From Afipia sp049747295 (GTDB taxonomy: Bacteria; Pseudomonadota; Alphaproteobacteria; Rhizobiales; Xanthobacteraceae), in the NCBI RefSeq assembly GCF_049747295.1, contig NZ_JBMHJM010000001.1, forward strand, positions 1,550,001 through 1,614,000: 64,000 nucleotides of DNA, read 5' to 3'. Within the stretch, counting starts at the first letter, position 1, and the number at the start of each line of letters is the position of its first letter. A program made the translations under genes and the position numbers. Shown here piece by piece: positions 24,841 to 33,287 of this stretch. The notes under the pieces are model-generated. The model was not told the origin of the DNA. It made no database searches and saw only the letters and a program-made list of their open reading frames with translations.

Positions 24841-25668
24841 TTACTTCGACGCGTTCCGGTAGAGGTCGGCGACGTTCTTCCAGATCTCGTCCTTGAACTG
24901 CACCACTGCGGGGCTCGGCAAAATCCTCGGCGGCACCGTCGTCTTCTTGCAATCCTCGACGAGTCGCATCATCCAGACTTCGCCGTCGGTGAAATAGCTG
25001 TCGCCACCGCCGTTTCGCCCAAGCAGTGTCGGACCAAGTCCCATCACCTGGTAACGGGCGCTGATCATGCCCGCCGCCTGCAAACTGCTTTCGACCAGGT
25101 CGCGATCAAGATCGATGTCAGGTCCAATATGGTGGGTAATGGCGCCTGTGTAGCGGCTCAGCCCCACGCTCCGGTCGAAGGTCGCCGCACCGAGCCAGAC
25201 CGGCCGGCCTTCCTCGCCATCCTTCAACACCATCCAGAACCGAACGTGATGCCGCTGGTCGGCGCTTTTTCCGACGGGCTTCTCAAACGCAAGGTCTTCC
25301 CGGCGGCCGGCGTAGAAAAGCGGGCTGACCGGCGCGTGCGGATAAGGTTGATCAAGCAGAACACTGCCTGAAATCTCGAGACTCGATTTCCATGTGATCG
25401 GATCGGCCGCATACCAGCCGGCCTCGCGCATCGCGCAAAGAACGTCCTTGGATGAGCCGACCAACCCGACATTGATCGCGTCGCCGGGAATCCCCTGCGC
25501 CGTGGTCGTCACCATGGGTAGGCCATCGAGCTTCTTCTGGTGCTCGTAGTGGCGCCACAGCGATGGAAGGATCACGTAAGCAAGCAGCAAATAGACGACG
25601 AGAACGATCAACAATACGCGGAGCAACCGTCTCGTCTTCGACACGGAAAGGCGCGCATGCAACGGCAT
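24841..25668 (-). CDS. LssY C-terminal domain protein, membrane anchored
   Basis: 275 residues. One membrane helix at about residues 15-36, then 'DAINVGLVGSSKDVLCAMREAGWYAADPITWKSSL', 'LFYAGRREDLAFEKPVG', 'HHVRFWMV' and 'GAATFDRSVGLSRYTGAITHHIGPDID', all marks of the LssY_C domain (found in a Legionella type I secretion locus protein and often on PAP2 phosphatases). Activity unknown. ATG 25668 is the likely start. Same strand as the lrgAB-like pair, 95 bp upstream. Confidence 0.85.
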   Translation of the reverse strand: MPLHARLSVSKTRRLLRVLLIVLVVYLLLAYVILPSLWRHYEHQKKLDGLPMVTTTAQGIPGDAINVGLVGSSKDVLCAMREAGWYAADPITWKSSLEISGSVLLDQPYPHAPVSPLFYAGRREDLAFEKPVGKSADQRHHVRFWMVLKDGEEGRPVWLGAATFDRSVGLSRYTGAITHHIGPDIDLDRDLVESSLQAAGMISARYQVMGLGPTLLGRNGGGDSYFTDGEVWMMRLVEDCKKTTVPPRILPSPAVVQFKDEIWKNVADLYRNASK

Positions 25669-25717
25669 CAATGTTGCCAGTCTGTTGTTTGTCCCATTTT
25701 TCCAAAATAGGGCAAAG

Positions 25718-25751
25718 CCACTGTCAGGCGCAATCAGCCACCTGACAGTGG
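25718..25751. repeat. Inverted repeat, 11-bp stem, 12-nt loop
   Basis: CCACTGTCAGG (25718-25728) pairs with CCTGACAGTGG (25741-25751). It lies between the start of the LssY gene and the end of the next gene on the same strand. There is no T-run; it may act as a weak terminator for the 25846-26319 gene or be a repeat element. Confidence 0.6.
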
Positions 25752-25845
25752 TCCTCGTGTCCCGGTTCTAACGTTCGCATGACTTTGCGGCACTCTCGCC
25801 GACGAACGCTAACCAGAAAAAGCACGCAGGAGACTGAATACTGGA

Positions 25846-26319
25846 TTAGCCCTTCAGCCTTTTGGTGCATTCGCTGTAATAGCCGCCGCCCTTCTGAATC
25901 CACTTCAGTCCGCCATTGGCGTTCGCCGCCTTATTGGCGTTGTACTGATCGACGCAGGTGTGCATGCGGCCCTTACCCGGGGTCTCGGATGAATACTTCG
26001 GTGCAATGGCCGTCGGAAAAACGGCTGCTCCTGCAGCGGCAGGAGCAGCGGCAGCAGGCGCCGTTGCGGATTTTGTAGCCTGCTCCTTTGGCGCCGCAGC
26101 CTTCGGAGCTTCCGTTGCAGCAGCCGCAGGCGCTGCATCCGCGCCGCACTGTGACTTCCGGAAATCATTCCACTTCTGGCCGCCGAGCGTGCCGGCGCTC
26201 TTCGCGGCCTGATACTTCGCGCTGCATTCCTGGGCCGTCAACGCCTGCGCCGGCATCGCGGCAAAAGTTGCTGCGCCTGTCAGCAATACGGCGCCCAACA
26301 GATGGATTCGTATGGTCAT
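25846..26319 (-). CDS. Exported Ala-rich protein with two Cys-bracketed modules
   Basis: 157 residues. A signal peptide ends at 'FAAMPAQA' (about residue 26). Module 1 is C..KYQAAKSAGTLGGQKWNDFRK..C; a 45-residue Ala/Pro/Lys linker follows; module 2 is C..QYNANKAANANGGLKWIQ..GYYSEC. The two modules look like repeats of one another and resemble the PsiF-type motif of the divergent gene at 26508. AGGAG lies 8 nt before ATG 26319. Function unknown; probably periplasmic. Confidence 0.75.
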   Translation of the reverse strand: MTIRIHLLGAVLLTGAATFAAMPAQALTAQECSAKYQAAKSAGTLGGQKWNDFRKSQCGADAAPAAAATEAPKAAAPKEQATKSATAPAAAAPAAAGAAVFPTAIAPKYSSETPGKGRMHTCVDQYNANKAANANGGLKWIQKGGGYYSECTKRLKG

Positions 26320-26507
26320 CGAACTCTCCTGAAAAAAGGGCAATCGAAAGCATCACATCCTAGCTCACGCGTTGCCCGGTTCAACGCGACAGCGTGCGAT
26401 ACGATCAAAAAATAATGAGCGCGGAAATTCATGACGCACTGCGTTGTTCAGCGACGGTTCATCCTGACAAGCCAACGCTTCGCACCTCTCCAACACGAGG
26501 TCTTCTC

Positions 26508-26792
26508 ATGATGACAATCTCCTCACGCGTGATCGCCACCACTCTTGTCTCTTTCATGCTTGCCACCTCGGCCTTTGCGCAGACAGCGGCCACACCCGCT
26601 CCTGCTGCGCCAGCGACCAGTGCCGCGCCGGCCAAAGCGAAGCCGGAGCGCAGCGCGGCTTCGCTCGCATGTTCGAAACAGGCCGACGAAAAAGGTCTCA
26701 AGGGCAAAGAGCGCAAGAAATTCCGCTCACAATGCAAGCGCGACGCCGCCAAAGCCGGTTCAACGACCACCGACACCACCAAGGCGAAGTAA
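26508..26792 (+). CDS. PsiF repeat-containing exported protein
   Basis: 94 residues. Signal peptide ending at 'TSAFAQ' (about residue 24), an Ala/Pro-rich linker, then one PsiF module 'SLACSKQADEKGLKGKERKKFRSQC'. PsiF is phosphate-starvation-inducible in E. coli, but its function is unknown. GAGG precedes ATG 26508; ATG 26511 is also possible. Divergent from the related gene 25846-26319. Confidence 0.85.
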   Translation: MMTISSRVIATTLVSFMLATSAFAQTAATPAPAAPATSAAPAKAKPERSAASLACSKQADEKGLKGKERKKFRSQCKRDAAKAGSTTTDTTKAK

Positions 26793-26810
26793 GACCACAC
26801 GCCTGCAGTG

Positions 26811-26846
26811 AGCCGGCCGTGAACCTAGCGCCGCGGCCGGCTTTTT
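26811..26846 (+). terminator. Rho-independent terminator after the psiF-type gene
   Basis: AGCCGGCCG (26811-26819) pairs with CGGCCGGCT (26834-26842), followed by a run of five T. Confidence 0.9.
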
Positions 26847-26950
26847 GCTGCGAGTTTGCCGCATGGAGATCGCGCGAGCCATGTGCAGCGCTCATTTGTC
26901 GGGTACGGTTCGATTTGCGATAAACGCGGCATCCTCGAACCCATTGCCTG

Positions 26951-28042
26951 ATGTCGTTACTTCACCTGAAATTTTCAAACATCTTCGGTCCAGACCTCAA
27001 ACGCGACACCTTCGGCGTGATCGAAACACTTGCGATCGGGGCCGCGGGAAGTCTCACCTTTCAGTGGCTTGAACTTCCCGGCGGCTTGATCTCCGGTGCG
27101 ATGATCGCGGTCGGCATCGCCGCCATCTCCGGCCGCCCGATGGCCCTCCCCCCGATCATGGCACACATCATCCTGATGACCCTCGGCCTGTCGCTCGGCT
27201 CGATGGTCTCGCCCCAGATGCTGTCCAACATGGCGTCCTACCCGCTCAGCATCGCGATCCTCGCCGCCTCGACGTTTTGCGCGACGTTCGGCAGCAGCCT
27301 GTATCTGCAGCGCGTCCACGCCTGGGATCGCACCTCGGCCCTGCTCGCCGGCAGTCCGGGCGCCCTGTCCCAGATCATCATGCTGGCGAACGAAAAAGGA
27401 GCTGACGTTGCCGGCATCGCCGTGGTCCAGACCATGCGCGTCATCATCCTGACTGCCGCCCTGCCGATCATTCTCGCCACCTTCGGCCTCGGATCTCACG
27501 GAGCAGCGTTGATGCGCGCGGCACCGGCAACCCCGCTGGCGCTCACGGTCCTTGCGGTTGCCTGCGTCGGGACAGCCTGCCTGCTGCGACTGCTGAAATT
27601 CCCCGCAAGCTGGATGTTTGGCGCCATGCTTGGGTCAGGCGTGTTGCACGGATCAGGTTGGATCACCGGCGGACTGCCGGGCTGGGCTTACGCCACCGCT
27701 CTGATCGGGATCGGGACGCTGATCGGGACGCGCTTCGCACGCATTTCAGCCCGCACCTTGCTCAGCCATATGGTCGCGGCGCTTGGCTCGTTTGCAGCCG
27801 CCATCGTCGTCTCGGCCATCTTCGTCGCCATCGTCTTTCTGACGGCGCAGGGCCGGTTCGGGGATCTCGTGGTCGCGTTCTCACCGGGAGCGATGGACGC
27901 CATGCTGGCTCTCGCCCTCACCCTGCATATCGACCCGATCTTCGTCGGCGCGCATCATCTGGCACGATTTATCTTCGTCTCGGTCGCGACGCCGGGCATC
28001 GTCCACCTGTTCGGACGCCCGCAGGTGGACGCGGACGACTAG
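26951..28042 (+). CDS. AbrB-family (PF05145) integral membrane protein
   Basis: 363 residues with ten or so hydrophobic segments. 'LPGGLISGAMIAVGIAAISGRP', 'LGLSLGSMVSPQML', 'LLAGSPGALSQIIMLA' and 'AFSPGAMDAMLALAL' are repeated Gly-rich half-sites of the family called AbrB or putative ammonia monooxygenase; the names are misleading and the transport substrate is not known. It stands alone, between the psiF terminator and convergent dsbB. Confidence 0.88.
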   Translation: MSLLHLKFSNIFGPDLKRDTFGVIETLAIGAAGSLTFQWLELPGGLISGAMIAVGIAAISGRPMALPPIMAHIILMTLGLSLGSMVSPQMLSNMASYPLSIAILAASTFCATFGSSLYLQRVHAWDRTSALLAGSPGALSQIIMLANEKGADVAGIAVVQTMRVIILTAALPIILATFGLGSHGAALMRAAPATPLALTVLAVACVGTACLLRLLKFPASWMFGAMLGSGVLHGSGWITGGLPGWAYATALIGIGTLIGTRFARISARTLLSHMVAALGSFAAAIVVSAIFVAIVFLTAQGRFGDLVVAFSPGAMDAMLALALTLHIDPIFVGAHHLARFIFVSVATPGIVHLFGRPQVDADD

Positions 28043-28069
28043 GCGCCAAATCCGATCAGGCTATTGAGG

Positions 28070-28612
28070 CTAGGCCGGCTGTCTCGACTTGATGACGCCC
28101 CAGAGGGCCAGCAGCGCCAGCGCCAGCGAGATCAGCACGTTGTAGCCGGCCAGCGACAGGCCCAGAAAACGCCACTGCACCTCGTCGCAACGAATCACTT
28201 TCACTTTGTTCAAGCCGTCCAGCAGGTTGCCGGTATTGCCGAAATCGGTGATCGGACCGGTGCAATCAGTCGGGCCCTGCCAAAATCCCCATTCCACGCC
28301 CGCGTGATAGCCGCCGAGCACCGCATTGGCGACGAGCGCAAGGCCGAGAATGGCTAAGCCGCCGCCAAGCAGGCTGCGCGACAGTCCCCGGGATGCGCCG
28401 AGGGCGATCAGAACCGCCAGCGGGATTGCGAAATAATAGGCATAACGTTGCTCCAGACAGAGCGGACAGGGCCGAATATCGAGCACCAGCTCAAAAAACC
28501 AGGCGCCGGCGATGGTGGCGGCCGCGATCACAGCGACGGCCGCCGCAGCAACGAACACCGGGTCCCAGGAGCTGCCGGCCTGCCCCTGTCTCAAGGTCGT
28601 CTCGCTCGCCAC
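28070..28612 (-). CDS. dsbB: DsbB-family disulfide bond formation protein
   Basis: 180 residues with four membrane helices. The quinone-side pair is CPLC (residues 49-52) and the second periplasmic pair is Cys117 and Cys142. It reoxidises a DsbA partner and passes electrons to quinone in the inner membrane. GTG 28612 with GGAG is preferred; ATG 28681 would add 23 residues lacking family features. No dsbA is in the window. Confidence 0.87.
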   Translation of the reverse strand: MASETTLRQGQAGSSWDPVFVAAAAVAVIAAATIAGAWFFELVLDIRPCPLCLEQRYAYYFAIPLAVLIALGASRGLSRSLLGGGLAILGLALVANAVLGGYHAGVEWGFWQGPTDCTGPITDFGNTGNLLDGLNKVKVIRCDEVQWRFLGLSLAGYNVLISLALALLALWGVIKSRQPA

Positions 28613-28759
28613 GTCGTGCTCTCCTCTTCCAGACCGGGTCGTACCTCGCACGATCAAAACTGTCGACGCCCACATGATCACAGGCGGTTGACCAGACGGC
28701 CGCGCAAGCTATAGTCCCGCCCGCTTCGTGACCCCTACCGCTCGGTGGTGGTCCCGGGA

Positions 28760-28844
28760 GCCCCTGTGGCGGAACTGGTAGACGCGCTCGACTCAAAATC
28801 GAGTTCCGCAAGGAGTGCTGGTTCGATTCCGGCCAGGGGCACCA
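28760..28844 (+). tRNA. tRNA-Leu (anticodon CAA)
   Basis: 85 nt. Acceptor arms GCCCCTG and CAGGGGC pair; the anticodon stem CTCGA/TCGAG frames the loop CTCAAAA with anticodon CAA; a long variable arm follows and the T arm reads GGTTCGATTCC. The 3' CCA is encoded in the DNA. Reads UUG codons. Confidence 0.96.
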
Positions 28845-29304
28845 CCACCTTCCTTCCAAGGCAGTCCCATCCAAGACAGTCCCAGGGGATCGGTGCGTCC
28901 ATTGAAGAGGCCGCGCCGGTATGGATGGTTCGACCTTCCGGTTCGGCGGCTTCGCCCGACGAGAGCCCGCCGAAACGCGTCGCTCAACGCACACGAACTC
29001 ATCTGATCGACAGGCCGCGCTTATTGACTGACATCTGCGCGAGCGAGACTCGAACGCACTGTCCCAACGCCGACATTGAATCTGCTTCTCACTCCGAGCT
29101 CCGATCCAAGATGAACGATCGAGCTGCACCGGCAATGCCGTCGCGGCTGTTCAAAGAAACTGCACATTTGAAATCGGCTAAAGAATTCGATCAAATTTTT
29201 CTGATGGCGGCAAACGACGCGAAATCATCCTTTGTCGAGTTGTGCATCGGCGCGTATACACGCTAAAGAATCGTCACAACATCTCAACGAGCCAACGTCC
29301 GCAA
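28845..29304. other. Gene-poor stretch after tRNA-Leu
   Basis: No convincing gene is seen over about 460 bp. The open frame 28745-29266 overlaps the tRNA and has no family features. CAGTCCCA occurs twice (near 28862-28889). The half nearest 29305 is noticeably more AT-rich than its surroundings. No second copy of the tRNA 3' end was found, so an integrated element is not shown. Confidence 0.5.
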
Positions 29305-29631
29305 ATGTTCAAAGGTTTGTACAAGGTCGAATTCGAAACCCCGCGCGGAAAAGCGCTCGGCGTCGTGAACGCTGAGAATGGAAGAATACGCGGCGGCAGT
29401 TCTGCATTCGCCTATGTTGGCTCCTTCACCGAGAACGGGCACTCGTTTTCAGGGAGCGTTCGCAGCATCCGACATACCACAGATCCGGCACATCCATCGG
29501 TTTTCGGATTCGACGAGGTGAGCGTCAACTTTCAAGGCGCGGCGAAAGGCGACTACGCGATCTGCGAAGGTACATCGCCCGACTTTCCAAGCCTCGCATT
29601 CAAAGCCGTACTCACACGGCTTTCGGATTGA
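29305..29631 (+). CDS. GrlR-family regulatory protein
   Basis: 108 residues beginning MFKGLYKVEFETPRGKALGV. 'GLYKVEFETPRG', 'GRIRGGSSAFAYVGSF' and 'VFGFDEVSVNFQG..KGD.A.CEGTSP' match the beta-barrel GrlR family. GrlR of enteropathogenic E. coli represses type III secretion by binding GrlA; no GrlA or secretion gene is near, so the role here is unknown. Many such genes are stand-alone in Bradyrhizobium-like genomes. Ribosome site weak. Confidence 0.82.
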   Translation: MFKGLYKVEFETPRGKALGVVNAENGRIRGGSSAFAYVGSFTENGHSFSGSVRSIRHTTDPAHPSVFGFDEVSVNFQGAAKGDYAICEGTSPDFPSLAFKAVLTRLSD

Positions 29632-29669
29632 AAGCGATCCTTCATCGCATCGCATATCGCTACTCATGA

Positions 29670-29701
29670 AAACGCCCGACACAAAGCCGGGCGTTTGATT
29701 T
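29670..29701 (+). terminator. Terminator between GrlR-type gene and TonB receptor gene
   Basis: AAACGCCCG (29670-29678) pairs with CGGGCGTTT (29688-29696) around a 9-nt loop; T-rich sequence follows on the + strand. Convergent genes on both sides. Confidence 0.8.
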
Positions 29702-29737
29702 GTGCAGAACCTGCACCTTATTTTAGCGCGATCACAT

Positions 29738-32098
29738 TCAGAACTTCGCCGTCGCCGACACTTTGAAGGTGCGCGGCTGGCCGGGAGAGATGTTGTTGTT
29801 GCCGTCGGCGGATGCCCAATAACCCTTGTCGAAGATATTTTCGATGTTGAGCTGGCCGCGCCACGTCTCATTGATCTTCACGTAGAGCGCGGCGTCGACA
29901 CGGACGAAGCCGGGTAAGCGAACGGTGTCATCGGAGGCTGCATAAGAATCCGAGAAGTAAATAATACCGAGCCCAGCTCCCCAGATTGGGTCGATCTGAT
30001 ACTTGTTCCACCACGAGAACTGATTGTAGGGGACGAGTTGGACTCGATTCCCGGCAAGGACAGGCGGTACTGCAGTGGGCTGCGTGAGATCCTTCGCGAT
30101 CCGCGCATCCGTGTAGGCGTATCCGATCGAGGATTGCCAGGCATCGGTCACATAGCCATTGAGGGCCGTTTCGAAGCCCCGCACCTTGCTGGCGCCGTTC
30201 GGCAACACAAAAGGCGATCCTCTGACAGGATCAGGAATTGGCTGATTGGTGCGGTTCAATTCGTAAATCGCAGAAGTAAACTGCAGCTTTGGAGTGATGT
30301 TCCACTTCACACCAACTTCGGTGTTCTCGAATTTCTGCGGTTCGAGAATCAACGTGCCATCGTTCAACGCGCTGAACTGGTCGCCTGACGCCGGCAGATA
30401 CGACACGCTATAGGCGCCATAGACCGACAGATTCTCCACCGGCTTGACGATAATCGCAGCCTGCGGTGAAAGCTTCTCGTCAACACGACCCCTTTGGATG
30501 CCGGTATTCCTGTCGACCGCCGACATGTCGAAACGGTCATAGCGAACACCACCAATTACTTGCAGCCAACGCGTAATTTCAATCTGGTCACGCACATAGG
30601 CCGACTGGGTGTTGAGCGCGTATTTGCTGTTCGAGTCAGCCGACGTCACGCCATCGGTGTTGGTCGCGGTCGGGTGATGAATGAAATCGATAGTCCCGAA
30701 GAAGGTCGGATCGAACGGATTCGCCGTGAACGAATTCGTCCCGGTGCTTGCGAAGATGCCGGTGTTACGCTGATCGATACCCGTCTGCCGGCCGAATTCC
30801 GTTCCGAACCCAAGTGTATGACGGATTGAGCCGGTTGAAGCCTTGTAGGTAAAGTCCGTCTGGTTGATGGCGTTGTCGCGGTCTGTCCAGTGCTGGTACG
30901 CATTCAGATTGACCGCTGTTTGCGCGGAGTTCACCGCGCCGCCCGGATAAACGTTCTGATAGAATTTATTGTAGTCGGCATACACCGCCGAATTCTTCAC
31001 GGTCAGTCCGTTTTCGAAGTCATGTTCGATCACAGCCATCGTGGTCTGCACGTCGGCCTTTGCGACGTTATAGGTTGGACTGCCGAAAAACGCCGTCAGA
31101 TCTCCGTTCGGCGCGAACGGCGTCGTCGGATTGAAGCGTGTCGCGCCGCCAGGAATAGCAAGCGCTTGCGACGGATTCCCGCGATCCGCCGTGCGTTCAT
31201 CGTGATAGTATTCATAGCTCAATTTGATCTTGGTGGTGTCGTTCGGCTTGAGCGTCAGCGTCGGATTGATGCCGTAACGCTCCAGATTTCCGAAGTCGCG
31301 GAACGTCTCAGACCCCTCATAGAAAGCGTTGAAGCGAGCAGCAACATTCTCGTTCACCGCCTGGCCGGCATCGATCGAGATGCGCCTGTCACCATATGAA
31401 CCGGCTTGCGCCGTAGCCTCGTAGATCCTGGTGCCGTCGGCCTCCTTGAGCGTGCGGTTGAGAAGACCGCCGCCCGCACCGCGACCAAAGGTCAACGCGC
31501 TCGGTCCTTTCACGATCTCGATGCTCTGGGTGTTATAGAGATCGCGAAAGATCTGAACGTCATCGCGGATACCATTGACGAAGAAATTCGCACTCGAGTC
31601 CACACCACGGATAACGAGTTCGTCACGATTGCCTTCGCCCTGATGGACAGCGACACCAGGGACGTAGCGCGTGACGTCAGTGAGGCCGAGCGGGGCTTGA
31701 TCCTTGATGAAATTCTTGGTGAGGACGCTGACGGACTGCGGAATGTTGATCAGCGGCGTGTTGGTCTTGGTGGCGACCGACGTGCTGTTGGAGACGTAGC
31801 CAGCAGTGCCGGTGCGGCTGTCCTGCGTGTCCGGCAGCGGTTCGGGCTTTGGCTTGGCTGCAGCTTCATCCGTCCGCCGCCGAGACGCCGTCCCCCGCCG
31901 ACGCGCCTTCGGCTTGTGTGTCGCAACCACGACGGGAGGAAGCGCTGTCGCCCCCGACTGGTTTTCCGCAGCAGCCTGAGCCATTGCATCCGGCGCCCAC
32001 AAGGTAACGCTGAGCACGAGATAGCTGGCGGACATGAGGATCGATCTGGAGATCGAAGTCGAGCGTGCCTGACGCTGCATGCGAATGGCGTGAATCAT
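29738..32098 (-). CDS. TonB-dependent siderophore receptor
   Basis: 786 residues. After a signal peptide ending near 'APDAMAQA', a Lys/Arg/Pro-rich linker precedes the plug domain ('NIPQSVSVLTKNFI', 'VPGVAVHQGEGNRDELVIRGVDSSANFFVNGIRDDVQ', 'SIEIVKGPSALTFGRGAGGGLLNRTLK'). The rest is a 22-strand outer-membrane barrel, ending in 'QPRTFKVSATAKF' with a terminal aromatic. It imports ferric siderophores with TonB energy. ATG 32098 is preferred over 32128. It is alone; no siderophore synthesis or ABC genes are adjacent. Confidence 0.95.
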   Translation of the reverse strand: MIHAIRMQRQARSTSISRSILMSASYLVLSVTLWAPDAMAQAAAENQSGATALPPVVVATHKPKARRRGTASRRRTDEAAAKPKPEPLPDTQDSRTGTAGYVSNSTSVATKTNTPLINIPQSVSVLTKNFIKDQAPLGLTDVTRYVPGVAVHQGEGNRDELVIRGVDSSANFFVNGIRDDVQIFRDLYNTQSIEIVKGPSALTFGRGAGGGLLNRTLKEADGTRIYEATAQAGSYGDRRISIDAGQAVNENVAARFNAFYEGSETFRDFGNLERYGINPTLTLKPNDTTKIKLSYEYYHDERTADRGNPSQALAIPGGATRFNPTTPFAPNGDLTAFFGSPTYNVAKADVQTTMAVIEHDFENGLTVKNSAVYADYNKFYQNVYPGGAVNSAQTAVNLNAYQHWTDRDNAINQTDFTYKASTGSIRHTLGFGTEFGRQTGIDQRNTGIFASTGTNSFTANPFDPTFFGTIDFIHHPTATNTDGVTSADSNSKYALNTQSAYVRDQIEITRWLQVIGGVRYDRFDMSAVDRNTGIQRGRVDEKLSPQAAIIVKPVENLSVYGAYSVSYLPASGDQFSALNDGTLILEPQKFENTEVGVKWNITPKLQFTSAIYELNRTNQPIPDPVRGSPFVLPNGASKVRGFETALNGYVTDAWQSSIGYAYTDARIAKDLTQPTAVPPVLAGNRVQLVPYNQFSWWNKYQIDPIWGAGLGIIYFSDSYAASDDTVRLPGFVRVDAALYVKINETWRGQLNIENIFDKGYWASADGNNNISPGQPRTFKVSATAKF

Positions 32099-32469
32099 AA
32101 CTGGCCCCAAGAAAAACACGCGCCGCAACCACGCGACGACGTCGTGGGCTTCTCTTGGAAAAATCAGCAGACTGCGTCCAGACGTCGCAGCCTTGAAAAA
32201 TTTGTAATGTGTTGCGGAATAAACTTCAGCCGGATCGTTTTAGAAGCGATCTAGACTATATATCGTGTAACGATATGCCCGCCGATACGGTGTTTCTTCG
32301 TTTCTGAAGCAATCGAGACCCCATCGAAGCAATGAAGTCCGGTCCATATCAACGACTCATTCTCGATAAATTCTAAAACCGAGCAGCCACGAACTCATGA
32401 TGATGCACAGCCACCGCGTGCAGTGACAGCAGCACCGCTCTCGCTTCAAGTTCACATTTGTGATTTTTG
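32099..32469. other. AT-rich upstream region of the TonB receptor gene
   Basis: About 370 bp without a gene, visibly richer in A and T than the flanks, as expected of a promoter region. It holds the candidate iron site at 32239-32255 and a short inverted repeat TATCG-N5-CGATA at 32261-32275. Nothing else could be identified. Confidence 0.6.
32239..32255 (-). promoter_or_regulatory. Candidate iron control element (Irr-type box)
   Basis: The 17 bp TTTAGAAGCGATCTAGA resembles the ICE consensus recognised by Irr in rhizobia (TTTRGAA-N3-TTCYAAA) with a few mismatches in the right half. It lies 140 bp upstream of the receptor start, a reasonable place for iron control. Weak by itself. Confidence 0.35.
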
Positions 32470-33243
32470 CTAGCGGCGCGGCTCGACCACGAGACACTGA
32501 ATGGAGCGGCCGAAATAGCCTTTTGCATCTCCCAATCGCGACACTGCGATGCCCGCGCCATCCGGCCCCAATGTCGTTTCCGAGTTCAACAGAATCCAGT
32601 CGCCGACCGGTGCACGAGCAAGCGTGACGGTTAGATCGGCGTTGATGAACGTCCATTTGGCAAAATCGACGATCGAGGCGACGCCATTGGTGAAATCCGC
32701 GGAGAGCGCGGCCCGCATCACCGCAGAATTTTCACTTCCCTCGACCATGGGACGATTGGTGCGAAACCAGATCGCGGCCGGACCAAGCGTCAGAAAGCGC
32801 CCGCGCACCGATCGCAACGTCACGCTGTTGATGAACTTGCTCGAGCCGTGAGGCGGTTCTTCAATGCCATCGTCAGGCCCGGGAACGTCGATTGGCATAT
32901 CCGCCACATCCGCCGGCAGTAAAACGGCCTCCGATCTCACCTTGAGCACGGTGGCGCGAACAACCTCTACGCCATTTGACAGAATGCTGACCCTGCAAAG
33001 CTGTATCTTGCGTCCTTCGCGCACCACCTCGCTCTCGAGCGTCAACGGCGCCACCGGCACCGGCCGCATCAGGTCGACGCTGACGCGAACCACCTGCATC
33101 GGCTGGGCAGACGGAATTCGTTCTGCAGCCCACACCACCAGGGCCGATGGCGCGCCGCCATGTTGCATCCCGGGATCCCACGGACCTCCGGCATGCTCGC
33201 TGGTGAACACACGATTCCCGTCAACGCGAAATACAGCTTCCAT
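32470..33243 (-). CDS. Thioesterase-family (double hot-dog) protein
   Basis: 257 residues. 'GPWDPGMQHGGAPSALVVWAAER', 'VRVSVDLMRPVPVAPLTLESEVVREGRKIQLCRVSIL' in the first hot-dog half and 'WTFINADLTVTLARAPVGDWILLNSETTLGPDGAGIAVSRLGDAKGYFGRSIQCLVV' in the second fit the TesB-like acyl-CoA thioesterase family. Acyl substrate not known. 12 bp or so of extra upstream sequence lacks a strong ribosome site. Confidence 0.87.
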   Translation of the reverse strand: MEAVFRVDGNRVFTSEHAGGPWDPGMQHGGAPSALVVWAAERIPSAQPMQVVRVSVDLMRPVPVAPLTLESEVVREGRKIQLCRVSILSNGVEVVRATVLKVRSEAVLLPADVADMPIDVPGPDDGIEEPPHGSSKFINSVTLRSVRGRFLTLGPAAIWFRTNRPMVEGSENSAVMRAALSADFTNGVASIVDFAKWTFINADLTVTLARAPVGDWILLNSETTLGPDGAGIAVSRLGDAKGYFGRSIQCLVVEPRR

Positions 33244-33287
33244 CAGATGAGACCGATTGCCAGATATCGATAAGGTTTGAAATCAGA

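Noticed and set aside
28745..29266. 173-residue frame on + over the tRNA-Leu gene
   Set aside because: It runs through the tRNA and shows no domain, signal or membrane segment.
28820..29640. Integrated element with att repeats at tRNA-Leu
   Set aside because: No second copy of the tRNA 3' end and no integrase or phage gene was found in the window; only the weaker island idea is kept as a finding.
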